Positions 1 through 11,639 of a stretch of 52,025 nucleotides of DNA are shown piece by piece. Both the position numbers and the translations under genes were made by a program. The stretch is from positions 1-52,025 of the forward strand of contig JAAMPI010000206.1 of NCBI GenBank assembly GCA_013054445.1, in the 5' to 3' direction. Under the pieces are notes generated by a model that was not told the origin of the DNA, made no database searches, and worked only from the letters and a program-made list of their open reading frames with translations. Source of the DNA: Cudoniella acicularis. Lineage: Eukaryota; Ascomycota; Leotiomycetes; Helotiales; Helotiaceae. Within the stretch, counting starts at the first letter, position 1. Each line of letters starts with the position of its first letter.

Positions 1-583
1 AGACGGTGCCGCCGAGCTGAGTGAGGAGGGGGGTGTGGTTAGTTGTGATTTCGGTGAGGAGGTTCGTAAGGTGGTTTGGGGGGGATGTACCACGAGGAAT
101 CTTCGGTACTGGGAGAGAGAGATATCCCAGGTGTGCTTTCCGAGTCCATTTTTTGTTTCTGTTGAGTGTATCAGAACTTTATCAAGCAGGGGAAAAGCGG
201 GGTGGGCAACTCACGATATATTAGAAAACTTGAAAACACGATTGTGAACAACTTTTTAAACGAGCATTAATTCAGTCATTTCCTTCCAAAAAAAAAACAC
301 CCTTTGAAAACATACCATTGCAGCAGCAATCGAATCTAGACCTTTTATCAGCTTTACATGGCAAGAAACCCGACAAGGGAATACACCTACAGTCTTCAAG
401 ATGCAGCTGCTTTACTATATAATGTTTCGTATACAACCTCATCAAGAAAAACGGTAGCGTAACCAAAGGAAAAACGACACCGATAATGACAATACGGCTC
501 GAAATTGATACCGGGTTCGCAAAATCAGGAACGATTCCCGGCGGCGGGGCTGTAGCACCCATCTCCATCTGCGTGGAATTCAT
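1..583 (-). CDS. PTH11/rhodopsin-like integral membrane protein, partial at window edge
   Basis: The family is the fungal seven-helix rhodopsin-like (PTH11-related) plasma-membrane protein, thought to act in sensing; the ligand is unknown. The first exon (583 down to about 391) gives a short N-terminus, a first hydrophobic helix (IIGVVFPLVTLPFFL) and the family signature HLED before helix 2. Further down the minus strand the phrase GLGKHTWDISLSQY, a hallmark between helices 2 and 3, is readable at about 90-145. It is followed by a plausible intron (about 17-80: GTGGTACAT ... CTAAC ... CTCAG), and the next exon runs off base 1. The splicing between the first exon and the GLGKH exon could not be resolved cleanly: a small exon near 316-341 is possible but leaves a phase mismatch. 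The gene may therefore be slightly decayed. Family assignment is fairly sure; the exon model is not. Confidence 0.6.
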
Positions 584-1289
584 GATGTTCTAGATGTCTG
601 CAAGTTGGCAAGGTGGACGGAAACCGTGTTTAATAATCACGAATGGTTTTGAAAGACGTGTTTGATGAACGAGGTCTTGGGCTCTCCTTCTAGAAGGATA
701 AATGCCTTGTAAGGGCTGTTTCCCATGCAAAAGGAAATCTAGTGGCGTGTTTTCTGTACCACAAAATATCCAATCCCATGGCACCGGGTACGCCGGCTTC
801 AAAAAAAGGAGGTGGGGAAGAGAACCGTGCGCGGGGAACTTCCCCGCGACATATGGGGCGTTCAGCTTACTATACGAGAGCCAATAGGGGAGCACTTGAC
901 TGAAACAGATTGATCAATTGGTCAGCAGATTCGGCTCTTCCAAAATACGTGCCATGCCGCAGATTGCTAGTCGCTGCCAAGCTGCCGCCATAACTCCGGC
1001 TCGTGGGAGGCACCGATATGAGCCGAGGAGCCGAGAACAGGCAAGGAGGAGCCGAGAACAGGTAAGGAGGCGTTCCGATGGCGAAAAGAACGAATAAAAT
1101 GGAATGTTCCGACAACTTGCATGAAGTTGAACTTCCACCCAAATTTATGATTGGACGCCCATTCCCAAAAGCCAAAGAAACCCATCTGTTTCATCTACTC
1201 TAAACAAATCCCAAACTTCGAACACACACTTCTAGGTACCAGCCTTAAGCACTACCCCTGCCCTGTACCCATCAGTCGTGAAGCAGCAT
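584..1289. other. Intergenic, no supportable gene
   Basis: Open frames here on both strands lack family motifs, start context or splice structure, and they overlap each other. The only structure seen is a tandem 21-bp duplication at 1025-1066. Confidence 0.6.
1025..1066. repeat. Tandem 21-bp duplication
   Basis: Two head-to-tail copies (1025-1045 and 1046-1066) of a 21-bp GA-rich unit, starting GAGGAGCCGAGAACAGG, differ at one base (C/T). They lie outside any gene I can support. Confidence 0.85.
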
Positions 1290-2313
1290 TCAAGCCTTCT
1301 TACAAGTAGCAAGCATACAAATCTTCTCAATACTAAACGGCACCCCCTTCCCAAACCTCTCACTCATATACTTAACAATCGCCGGTCTAACCAATGGCGC
1401 ACACTTTTTTCTCTCCTCCGTCCAAAACCGTTCCATCGTCCAGCCAATGAACGCATCATAAACCCCATAAAAATCATCCGCATCTTTCAACGGGATATGG
1501 ATCGACAACGCTATCACATTAATATCTGTAAAGCCACGACGGTGTAACATGGCTTCGACGTAATGGGGATTTTCCCAAGGTCCTTGCGCCCAGGGTCCTG
1601 TTAGCTCGCCGGAAGTTTGTGGCCAGTAGGGAAGGCCGGGGAGGTGAGCGAGCGCGTCCCGAACGTAAGTCATCCAGTGTTCTTGGTATTAGATTGAGAG
1701 GGCGAATGTGCCGTGTGGTTTGAGCATGCGGTGGCATTCTAAAGTCGCTTGTTAGTTTACTCTCCCTATTAGGTGGGGGAATGGGAAGTACCGTCCAGAG
1801 CGGCCATGGAATCGGGGATGATCATCAAGCCTTGGGCGCAAATGAGAGCGACAAATGCTTCACTGTGTTGTCCGGTTTTCTGCCTTGTGTTAAAAATAGC
1901 CAGGTAACACAAAAGAAGTGAAAAACCTGTGCATTCATCTGCTGCGTAATATCGTTATCCCATCCATTTTCTTGAATGCGTTTCTCGAGGTATGCAAGTT
2001 GCCCGGCAGACAAGTCACCTGAGACAATGTTCGTCTTCTTATGGAGGTTGAGCTTCTTCAGGAGGGTATGCAGTTCAGATGTTGTGATTCCTGATCCACA
2101 GCATAAATCGAGAATGTTGTATTCATCTTTTGGTGGCAGTTTGTCCAATTCAGCCATGGGGAGAGGCATGGAGAATGGTCCCGTGTGCCGCTCGCCTTTG
2201 GCGTACAGGGCGCTCACATCTGGGTTGAGCCAAAGGGGCCCAGCGAATGCTGTGTCGGTTGTGGTGGCGGTTTTCTGCTCCTTGGGAGGGAGGATGGTGG
2301 TTGCTGAAGGCAT
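1290..2313 (-). pseudogene. SAM-dependent methyltransferase with in-frame stop
   Basis: A class I (Rossmann) S-adenosylmethionine methyltransferase of the small-molecule type (Methyltransf_11/25-like). Three exons fit in phase: 2313-1927, 1879-1792 and 1738-1290 (924 nt, 308 codons). Motif I is ILDLCCGSG, with the acidic SGDLSAGQ strand after it; LDECHRMLKPHGTFALSI is the late motif before the C-terminal half. Directly after FALSI comes TAA (complement 1689-1691), where relatives usually carry a tryptophan. The same frame then continues cleanly (YQEHWMTYVRDA...) for another 132 residues to a normal end. The nearest introns (GTACTT...TTTAG upstream) do not remove this stop. As read, the protein is cut after about 174 residues and is probably inactive. 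A sequencing error is possible, but TGG to TAA needs two changes. Confidence 0.8.
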
Positions 2314-4356
2314 TTTGAAGATGGATTGAAACTGGTTTTGCTGAAAGGTTCAAATGTGTAGAAGTGATGATGATCTGGTTGGAATTTGGTCGTTCTGGAA
2401 GCTGTTCTTATAGTCTAAATTTCGAAGATGGGGACTTCTTCCAAACCTGCCAAGATTGCTTCATCACTCTAGCACGTCGAATTGTTTGCTCTTTTCCATA
2501 TGCTTCTGTTTGAGGCTGCGAACATTCAAGAATCACACCCAAGCTCAAAGCTGAAGTGAGTGATTTTTCTCAGCACGGCCTCCGGGAAATAACTTAGAGC
2601 CATCATACATAGTAGCGCTTATACATGGTAGCGGGTCTCGGGCTGAGATCAAACCATATGATCTTGTTTCATAGTGGAACATAATCAGAGCTTATGATAC
2701 CGTGGGTAGTATCTACACTAGATGTCCTCATATTTTTGACGAGAAAATTGTGGAAAAGTCGCCTATTTCCATTCCTCGTCATATAAATTGAGAAAATGAA
2801 GGGCTTGGGAAAATGACATAAATTGGAATAGTAAAAGCGTTTAAAACAACGAAATTCTCAATGGCATCCATTGCAGAAGGGCTACTTTTGGGCCGACGTT
2901 GTTTCAGAGAATCAGACGAGTGAAGTCCCGTGGTGCATGGAAGACCTGTCTGTATTCCATGCCTGTTCCAGAAGTTCAGCTAAGAAGCGGTAGTTAACCA
3001 GGCTTCATAAAAATAAACTTCAAGCCAAGGTTCAGTAGCTTGCGAAAACCGTCTCAACCAACTTAGAAGAGAATTATACTGTATGTGCACCGTGCTGAAA
3101 CTATGAATGGTTTATGAACATCATAACTTTGACATTTAGAAGTCTTTTGGAAAGTAAAGGAGAGAAAGCTTCTGGCCAAAACCCAAATAAACAGCCGCCA
3201 TCCAAGTTAGACCGGAAAAAAACTGGTTTAAAGCCATGATTAACCGTCCAATATACTTTCGCGACGCATTAATTACCTACCGGTAGCAGGTAAGAAGTGG
3301 GTCTTGGACTCGGCTGTCTACGCTCTGACAAAATCCCCCAGATTTTCAACTTCAGGGAACATTAATAGAGTCTGTGCACAAAGTATGTCGGCTGGAGCGC
3401 TGTAATGCATAATGCACTCCACAGAAGTCGAGGGGTGCATCCCAGTAACGGTTGAAAGTTATTAATAGAATTTTGGGAGGCAATGGGGTCCTCAAGCTGA
3501 ACAGTGAAGGTAAAAACTATTATCTTAATGCAAAACAGAAAGCAGATCAAAACTAATTGGTCTGTGCACTGGATCCTGATTAACAGAAAAACTATACAAC
3601 TTTTCATAAAGTCAAAAAAAAGCCGCGCGTAGAAAGAATAAAGAATTTCAAAAATCTTGCCAATTCATGTAATAATCACAATTATACCGTGTTTGAGGGA
3701 ACTGACTAAACACATGTAGGAAACGATTTTAGAGTCGAGAGCTTTGAAATACCCTCCTAGCTTGCTCCTCACCACGTTTCACGACTTGACTGCGAAGATA
3801 AACTTCCCATGGGTTCGGATAACTTCTAAAACACTAAAGGAAAATAAATTAAAGTAGCTAAACTACTTGGCAAACTCTGCCGCAGTTGTGTGACGACGAC
3901 CAAAATCCTTAGACTTCCAAGCGCTAGCAGCGGCTTTTGGATTTGAGTGAAAAAAGGAACTGTTGCGAAGACGTGCGCTTTCTGGTTCTTTCCCAAATAC
4001 TCCATTTCAGCGAGATACATGCCACCGCATTTGGAGCTGGGGATGTGGATCATGATTCCATAACTCTATCAATTCATAATACCAATCACAACCCTTGTTT
4101 CATCCTTGCAATTCGCTGCCATCTTGATGCACAGCTGTCTTTGGAAAACCAAGAATCCATGATCTACCGCGTATTAGCACCTCAACTTTTGTGAGTGCCT
4201 CTTCTCCTGTGAATAACTCTCCTCGAGCCCTTGTTCATGCACCGCCGCCCACTTAAGCGACTTGGATCATATGTGTTAAAACCGGAAAATGGAGCACCTG
4301 AGGGAAGCTGGCTGCAAAAAATTCGTCTCACAATCTAAACGTCTCTCCTACTGCGG
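2314..4356. other. Intergenic, about 2 kb, no gene seen
   Basis: Only short, overlapping open frames without recognisable motifs occur here. Upstream of 2313 the sequence would hold the promoter of the methyltransferase pseudogene; no clear TATA box or operator was identified. Confidence 0.6.
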
Positions 4357-4908
4357 GTGTCTCCCCTCAGCTGCTGTGATGGTCAATTCGAAAGAAGAAA
4401 AGATTTATTTCTTGGTGGTGAGCTTAGAATTGCGAAGTGTCCAACATGGAAGGAACAAACCCCCCACCTGATTTTTCGTTTGCAGAAGGCACGCCAACTC
4501 GACTCGCCTTCTCAACTTCACCTTCAACTTCACCTTCAACTTCACCTTGGCCGTCTCTCCAACTCCCACAAGAGACTCAAGACCCGAAGCAACAGCGAAT
4601 CAGACACCGAGAGAGAGAGGCGTCGAAAGAAGCAGAAAGCTCGCCATCCGAAGGATGCTAACAACTTTTGTGGAAGTGCTGGAAGTCCCAGTCTCTCCTG
4701 GACGGCTAATGACGAGGTGGCATTGAAATTGACTTCTAGTAACGAGAAGATGTTACGGAGATGGACTCTAGACATCTTTGGCCTCGAACCGCCAGATCTA
4801 CTTCCACCTGACGAAGAGGTCGACCTAAGCTGCAACAAGGACTTGGTGGATCCACAAGACTTGGAGAAGTTGGTGCCTAATCCCAACTGGAGCAGAATCT
4901 CTATTTAA
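4357..4908 (+). CDS. Hypothetical small protein, weakly supported
   Basis: I do not recognise a family. The open frame ends at 4908 and its second half looks coding: a basic Glu/Arg/Lys-rich stretch (ERERRRKKQK) followed by an acidic C-terminus (PPDLLPPDEEVDL...). The start is uncertain. A branch-like CTGAT and TTTGCAG just before 4487 suggest that the real exon may begin there, with an unresolved upstream exon. A second frame from about 4440 (MEGTNPPPDFSF) also runs through the same bases. The 12-bp tandem repeat at 4513-4548 lies in frame, giving a Gln-Leu-His-Leu repeat. It could equally be non-coding. Confidence 0.3.
   Translation: MSPLSCCDGQFERRKDLFLGGELRIAKCPTWKEQTPHLIFRLQKARQLDSPSQLHLQLHLQLHLGRLSNSHKRLKTRSNSESDTERERRRKKQKARHPKDANNFCGSAGSPSLSWTANDEVALKLTSSNEKMLRRWTLDIFGLEPPDLLPPDEEVDLSCNKDLVDPQDLEKLVPNPNWSRISI
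4513..4548 (+). repeat. Three 12-bp tandem units
   Basis: The unit CAACTTCACCTT occurs three times without mismatch. Its length is a multiple of three, so copy-number change would keep any reading frame. Confidence 0.9.
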
Positions 4909-5138
4909 ATCACGCTAAATTTTTTAGTTTATTTACAGGCAATAAAGAATAAGTAGAAAATATTTAGCCATTTATAAGTAACTACTCTAGAAAAGTAAAC
5001 GGAACCTTAACAAGTATAAAACCGCTTCTAAAGTCGCCCCTATTACTAATTTAGAAAAGTAATATCTTGTCGTGTCTGTCAATTTAGAAAACAGTAATAC
5101 TGTCAGTAGAACCCTGACCCTCTACTGAGAGCCTCACT

Positions 5139-6988
5139 CTAACTTTTGTTTCGGTACCTGCGATAGTTTATACTTCCAGCTCGCATTTCGACTTCCCTTC
5201 TAACCCGCCGAGCCTCCTCTTGACGTTGGACTTGTTCTGCGCGAATTTGTCTTATCACATCATAGAATGCCTTCTCCACATTGATGTCGTTCTTTGCTGA
5301 AGCCTCAACAAATCCGCACCTCAGTTCTCGGGCTAATGCATGTCCTTCCAGTGTGGCAACCTCGCGTTCAGTTACACGATCAGAGTTATTGCCAACCAAC
5401 AAGATAGCAAGGGGTTGCTTTTCTACTTCTTTTATCCTGCTGACTTGATTGAAGGATTTTGAAACAAGAGTGAAGGATCTTCTGCTGGTGATAGAATAAA
5501 CCAACACGAACCCATCGCCCTCCCTGAGATAGAGGTCACGAAGCGAAGTATAGCCTTCGTAACCAGTCGTATCCAGAACCTCTAGCGTACACCCTAGGCC
5601 ATCAATTACAGCCTCTCTTCTGAAGCTGCCTATAGTGTTTGCATCATTATACTCGAAGTGTTGCTGGAGGTTTAGCTATAAGCAGAAGTCAATATCTAAA
5701 CGTGAAATCGTGGAAGAAAAGAAATTATTTACCCGTCGAGTAAGCTCCACTTTCCCAACATTATCACCTCCTAGTACAACAAGTTTGTAGAGCGGATTCG
5801 GTGGCTTTGAAGTGCTAGCAGCTGATATAGAAATCGATTGGATTTTGGACATCTCCCTCCCTTTATGAATGACCGGGGAAAGTGTAGATAATGAAGGCTT
5901 TGGCGAAGAATTCAATGTTAACGTATCGCCGGTTCCTTCCGCTGTTGGTATAGACTGGACACTTTTCCCAAGCCCACGCGGGATTACATGATCTTCAAAA
6001 AAGACAAATCCGTACCACTCGGTGTTGAAGACGTCGTAGCTGTATACCGGCAAAGCAATTGCAGATATAGCAGAAACCTGGGATAGACTCAACCCGGAAA
6101 ACACAGACCAGGCATGTGTGCGAACAGCGGAGCTTGTGAAAGAAGCATCAGACTCGTATAGCTGTGTTCTTTTGTATACTCTTGAAGTATTCAGGTCTAC
6201 TTCGAAAGGCAAACGGTAGCCACTGGAAGCATCGTAAGACTGCCTCGGCTGGGAGGGACCGGCAACGACATCCGAATTGTGTTCTTCCCCTTCAAGAACT
6301 TTGACATTCTTGCCATTTCTGAAACATGTCGTCAGAATACTTTGGGATTCGAGTCTATCTTCAAGGCTCCAAAGTCGCCTTCTAATTTCCCAATTGTCGC
6401 TGACGAGCTGTTCCATAAGTCGTTCCAGTCCTTGCAGAGACTGATTCGCATCGAGGTCTGAGCTACTGGAGTGGGAATTAACTGAGTGTCCAAAAGAAAC
6501 AAAGGGGAGAAGGGGAAAGAGGACGAAGAATTTCTTTCTTTGAAAATTGGCCATACGCACCTCTGAACGATGTTCAACATGAGCGACAAAGAAGATTTGT
6601 GACGCTCTAGCCGTCCCACGATGGAGGACACGGTATCTTCATTCCAAGCCCACTTGATACGTTCAAGCATCGAGATATCTGATCCTGGAACACGCGGGGT
6701 AAGCAGCTCCTCAAGCTCCGAGAACGTCAGAACCGCCTCGGTCAATGTCGCACGCAGGTGATCGACCTGGATCATGGATATTCGCCGAGTTGGTGCCGTT
6801 TCAATCCCAATGAGAAGGTTATGTATGGCTGAAAAGCAACTTTGGAGCTCATTGACTTGAGGTAAAATGCGGTCAATTGATCGTGGAGCCTCTTTGATGC
6901 TCGATCTGACATTGGAGAGGATAGACGCGACTTGCCCCGCCGCAGCTAGGAGTCCCACCACCGAGGCCATAACACTCAATGGATCCAT
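5139..6988 (-). CDS. Fungal STAND N-terminal domain fused to divergent Ras-like GTPase
   Basis: Three exons (6988-6561, 6465-5733, 5675-5139) join in phase to 565 residues. Residues 1-142 match the fungal STAND/NLR N-terminal type (PigL_N-like; start MDPLSVMASVVGLLAAAGQ, then a helical segment). A linker of about 220 residues follows, and residues 367-532 are a Ras-family fold. The P-loop is GGDNVGKV: the Ras Gly12 position is Asp378-side altered (GDN replaces AGG) and Ser17, the Mg2+ ligand, is Val382. Thr401 matches Thr35. Switch II is DTTGYE (422-427), with Gln61 replaced by Tyr426. G4 is NNSD (483-486) instead of NKxD, while G5 SAK (513-515) is normal. The C-terminus is basic and ends NKS without a CaaX box, so no prenylation is expected. 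The second acceptor (6465 or 3 nt further) is slightly uncertain. Family knowledge suggests signalling or immunity-like roles; that is inference. Confidence 0.8.
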
Positions 6989-8827
6989 TGCCACTGTGAT
7001 AGCTGAACCAGACACGACCGATTTCGAGTGCGAAGAAAGGAGGAATATGGCAACTTGGAAAAGTTTGATTTTGGCTCAGCCTTGCCCCCCCTTTCCCCCC
7101 TGTCAAGCAGAGCTGCAGAGGGAGCCCAATCTCACAGCCACACTGTTAGCCTTCGGCAAAGGAATCATCCTGGACAGTCTGGCCGTTGAATTTCGAATAT
7201 TTGCAAATTCGTAAATATTCACGAATCCATTCATATTAGTAGGCAACGAATTGAAGACGAAACAGAGGGCCTTACGGCAGGTCATGGGGTAAAAGAGCTC
7301 GCATGCACTTCGAGCTTTTACCGAAGAGCTTCATACTTTATAATATGCCTAACTAATAAATATATAGCTATTGAAGACTTTATATTTAACTCTATACCTA
7401 ATTAAACGATTAAATAAAAGGGGTTTCTATAATAAGGTAATCTAGGTATTATAAAAAGGTATCATAATATATTTAGCGAGCCCCCTCCTAACCCCCTCTT
7501 CACTTTTACTAGAATAATTTACTATTAATCCATATAATAACTATTTTTAAAGATAAACAATTAAAGAGCCAATATTTTAGCTCCATATCTAGTTATAGAG
7601 CCTAAAAATTATATAAAATTAAAAAAAATATTTACTTTTAAGTTTAGTAAAGTGTCAAACTCTTCGATAAAAAGCTCGAAGTGCGATACGAGCCTTTTTC
7701 CTCTATGATCTGCCGTAGGGCCTTCAATAGTGAACAAGAGGTTTAGATTTATGAATCGATTTACAACAGAGCTAATTTCCCTTACTAAATATAATATCTC
7801 AATAGTCTAAAACCTCTGAAATTACGATACTTAACCTGGATTTTGTGTTAATTACCTATAAATCGTATAATTATAGCTTATATCAAATGCAGAATACAGA
7901 GTATATGGAGTCACACTCTTTTTCGGTCCCTTTAAGAGTCTGTTCTCTTGCCATAGGTCGTCGGCGAATTTTAGGCCGAGCGATACATACAAGAGGGTGT
8001 CGCGAAACGAGACTTGAATGTTATTCTGAAAGCCTGGAATCTCTATACAACACAACCGAAACACATTGTGGGGCTGAAGACAACCGATGGATATCGAGAG
8101 GCCTAAAAGTCAGTTTATTCCAAAACTGGCCCTGTAGCTGGCGGTAACAAGAAAGCCGTGAAAAGACCGTGCTTGAAGCAAAGAAGGCGTGGATTAGAGG
8201 TTCTACGACGGATGCCGACCATTGCTAGTTTTGAGGATTGCTTTTGGCTTTGGGCCCAAGACATACATGGTTTCCGATTTCTCAAGCGACGCAGACAGTG
8301 AACAACAAAATTTGACGGCTTCAAAGCAGCAAAACCTACGGCTGACCAGCAAAAAGATACCGAATCCTCGACTTCCTCGAGCAAATACGAAGTCGAAGAT
8401 GCTGAACGGCGACCCTCAGTATTAGGCCCCCACCCGAGGATCGATCGAAACCAGAAGACACTACACCAAAGGAGCATGTTGATGAAAGAAGGGCTTGTAG
8501 AAGGTCGACAACACAAGACGAAGACAGCGAAGTTTGGGTTTGGACTTTGGGGGACGAAGCGTGCGCCACGAAACAAGCGCCTTTATATGGTCGGAAATCT
8601 GTGTACGGAAATGTCTGATCTGGGTTAGGCAGGATTGGACGGAACAACGGCACATGGGTGGTGTTTTTCGATGTATGGGCGTCTTTTTTTCTCAAGACAC
8701 ATGGGTTTCTGGTTTAACAACGAACACATGGGTATTTTTGTTTGACAAGCGAAAAGATCGCTTGCCACATAATATAATTACTTCTTAATGTAAGTTGACC
8801 ATTCGTAACTGGTATCTTCTAAAGGTC
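6989..8827. other. Gene-poor stretch around a repeat element
   Basis: Apart from the inverted-repeat element at 7266-7723, only short open frames are seen (for example minus-strand frames at 7852-8064 and 8115-8576), with no family motif or convincing splice structure. The promoter of the STAND-N/Ras gene should lie just above 6988. Confidence 0.5.
7266..7723. mobile_element. AT-rich MITE-like element with about 55-bp inverted ends
   Basis: The left end (7266 on: GGGCCTTACGGCAGGTCAT, continuing to CACTTCGAGCTTTTA) is the near-exact reverse complement of the right end (TAAAAAGCTCGAAGTGCGA ... ATCTGCCGTAGGGCC, ending about 7723). Between them lie about 350 bp of very AT-rich sequence without an open frame. 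This is the structure of a non-autonomous DNA transposon, probably mutated by RIP. No clear target-site duplication was identified, so exact ends are approximate and the superfamily is unknown. Confidence 0.75.
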
Positions 8828-10818
8828 TCAAAAGTCTTCATATTTGCAGAGACCTTCTTCAAGTCCCTTGATCTGCAAGGCAAGTTGCCTCGAATACCAC
8901 CTGCAAAGCGCGAGATTTCCACCCATAAACCAGAATCCAGGATGACCTGATTTTCGCCACATCGTTCTGACCTCACCCTCCTCATCGAATCCCCAAACAT
9001 CCTTAACTCGATTCGCAATTTCGTCACCGAAGATCTGTCTGCATTGTGTCCGCATATTCAGGTATCCCGTTGCGAAGACAACCTCATCCGCTTCCAGGAT
9101 TTCATCGTCATCAAATTTTATACCATTCGGAAGGACTTCAGTGATTTCATGACCTTGCTTGATCTTGATTTTGCCATCCGCGATGAGTTGCGAGCACCCG
9201 ACATCGATGTAATATCCTCCACCTCGCTGCAGGTACTTAATCCACAAGCCACTTTCATCCGGACCTTTGTCGAGCTTGAAACCGGCCTTCTCAAGTCCTT
9301 GCAGAATCTTCTCGTCACGTTTATTCTGTGCTTTCGTGCCGTCGATGTTCATCCTCTTCACAACGGGGTTGGGCATGCTCATGAATATCATGTCTGCATC
9401 TTCGAGTGGTGGACTGTCAGGTCCGTATAAAGATAACAGCCAGTTGAGGTTGGTTTCCGCGGTCACGACGAATGTTGAGGAACGTTGGACCATAGTTACT
9501 GAGTAGCCGTGTTCGTAGAAATCTTGGGCGATGTCGTGGCCGGAATTGCAACAGCCGACGATGACTGCTTTCTTGTTCTTGCCTTCGGATGGAATGGCAC
9601 CTGTAAACTTCGAGGAATGGACGAGTCGGTCTCCTTTGAAGGTGCCGATGCCTTTGATGTGGGAAGGGAAATTGGCTTCTCCACTGTGACCCGTGGCTTG
9701 GATTACATGCTGCATTCGTTAGCAAGAAAATGTGAAGACTGTGCGGACTGACCTTTGGATGCAGGATTCGAGTCTTGGTTTCTCCGTCTACAACACGATC
9801 AAGAGTGATGGTCCACTTTCCAGATACGTCGTCCCATGATGATTTGGTGATTTTGGTGCGAGTCCACGCATTCAAATCCAAAAGCTTCACGTACGACTCG
9901 AACCAGTCTCCAAGTTTATCCTTAGGCGTGAAAATCGGCCAGCTTTCTGGGAATGGAAGATATGGAAGATGGTCGAACCAAACGGGGTCGTGGAGGACGA
10001 GTTGATGATATCGAGTTCGCCAATTGTCTCCGATTCTATCTTCACGATCAACAATTAAGGATTTTACGCCAAGCATCTTGAGTCGAGCAGCAACCGAAAG
10101 TCCGGCTTGTCCAGCACCTGGAGAATGTCAGAATTGTTATTTGGAAAAAGGTATCTGGCTCACCAAGGATAAGCACAGTTGGTTCTTTACCACCCTCGAA
10201 ATTCTCCTCGGCCTTGCGCAGATCCAGCCAGTTCAAGCGAGACGTATGCTCTCCATGCTCGACTCCATTCGGCCTCTTCTTTCCAACCGATTCCTCAAAT
10301 CCTTTGAGTTCCTTGAGAAAGGTGAAGAGCGTAAACACTTTCCACGCATTCTGATCCTTGACCAACCGCACAATTCCAGCGCCTCTTCCGACATTGCTCT
10401 CGATTGTTACAAAAGCTTGGACGGTATGAACTTTGCCATCAGCATCAATGACAGAGGCTGTTGATGATCGGAGGGAAGAACTTTTGTCGAGAGCCAATGA
10501 TTTGATGCGACATCCATTCGATGATTTGAAGGCTGAGATGATGTTTTCTGGACCTTTGAGAGTGTGGAAATCCCAGGACAAGCAGAGCTGGTCACGCCAG
10601 TAAGATTCCGGAAGGAAGAGAGTTGATAATTTTGCTAGATCTGGGCTGCTGATGGCTTTGTTGAAGGAGTCAACCCATTGAGTTGCAACCTTTTCGGGAT
10701 CCGTTGAAGCTGAAGATGCATTCTCGGGGAATTTTGCAATGGCCAATGGGAAGGATCCAGGCTCGACACGTTCTGACGATGGTACGTCGACTGGATTTTG
10801 AGTGGCGACACTGGCCAT
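8828..10818 (-). CDS. Flavin-containing monooxygenase-type FAD/NAD(P)H oxidoreductase
   Basis: Exons 10818-10164, 10117-9753 and 9709-8828 give 633 residues. The first 200 or so residues resemble a SnoaL/NTF2-like domain found at the front of this fungal group. The FAD-binding GAGQAG follows (219-224), then QATGHSG (344-350), the NADPH-binding GCCNSG (392-397; the usual consensus is GxGxSG, so the second Gly is Cys) and a late FATGY motif. The family hydroxylates N, S or C atoms of small molecules, or performs Baeyer-Villiger-like chemistry; the substrate cannot be told. No signal peptide or membrane segment is apparent in this model. I chose the ATG at 10818 (MASVATQNP) rather than the in-frame one at 10968, because the extra 50 residues look like untranslated sequence. 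The reading frame is intact. Confidence 0.9.
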
Positions 10819-11639
10819 TGTGTTGAATGCGATGATTGGATTGGGGTTAGATGTTCTTCGTGGGTGTACACTTGGGAATTGAAGTGAAGGATTTGATGGA
10901 AGAGGATGAAAGAAACAAAGAAGACAAAGGAAGAGATGAAAGCTTTTAAGTAACACAAAGACAGGCAAGGAAGGGGTTCAAGCAGCCACAAACGGAAAGT
11001 GGAAGGTTCGGCGAGGCAGGTGTAACTCTGCATCATCCCCTCAGGTACCGCCACATCATTGTGCCGAAAACATGTGATCTGTTAGTATTTTCTTGTTGTG
11101 ATCCAGCCCGTCGGATTATATCCAGTTCGCTACAAGACGAATACATTTCAAGAGTGGGTGGGGTAGTCATGAATTCGTGGAGGTCATCCGGAATGCGGAG
11201 AAAAAAAGCACTAGCGGGCTCGGGTAACCTTCACTTCTCTTCGGATTGCCCCTTTCAGCAATCCATCACATTTTGATATTTGAGCATTTGGAGCTCTGAC
11301 TCCGAAAAAAAACCCGAGTAAGCCCATTCATCGGAGCACATATAGGTGAGATATCATGTGGGAGAGGGAAACTTTGGTCAACAGCGGACGAGCTGTTATA
11401 TCACGTGACATGTCCAAGCAGGCATTTTTGGATGGATCTCAACGTAAATTACTGCAGTCATAACCAACAGTCTAGACAAACATATCAGCAAAACGAAAAC
11501 GCTAGTATGAGTAACATAGAATGTGCAGAACAGGCAAACTCCGTCCTAACAACATTTTCCACCATGGTGCCCCTTCAAACACTAAGTATTTAGACACCAA
11601 TATGAGTGATCTGTCCCTCTTGCACATGCCAACGGCAGC
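10819..11639. other. Intergenic between FMO and unknown gene
   Basis: This holds the FMO 5' region and the downstream region of the next minus-strand gene. No additional gene, tRNA or repeat was recognised. Confidence 0.6.

Noticed and set aside
8115..8695. Minus-strand frames of 119-153 residues
   Set aside because: Several overlapping frames of similar length, no motif and no consistent splice pattern.
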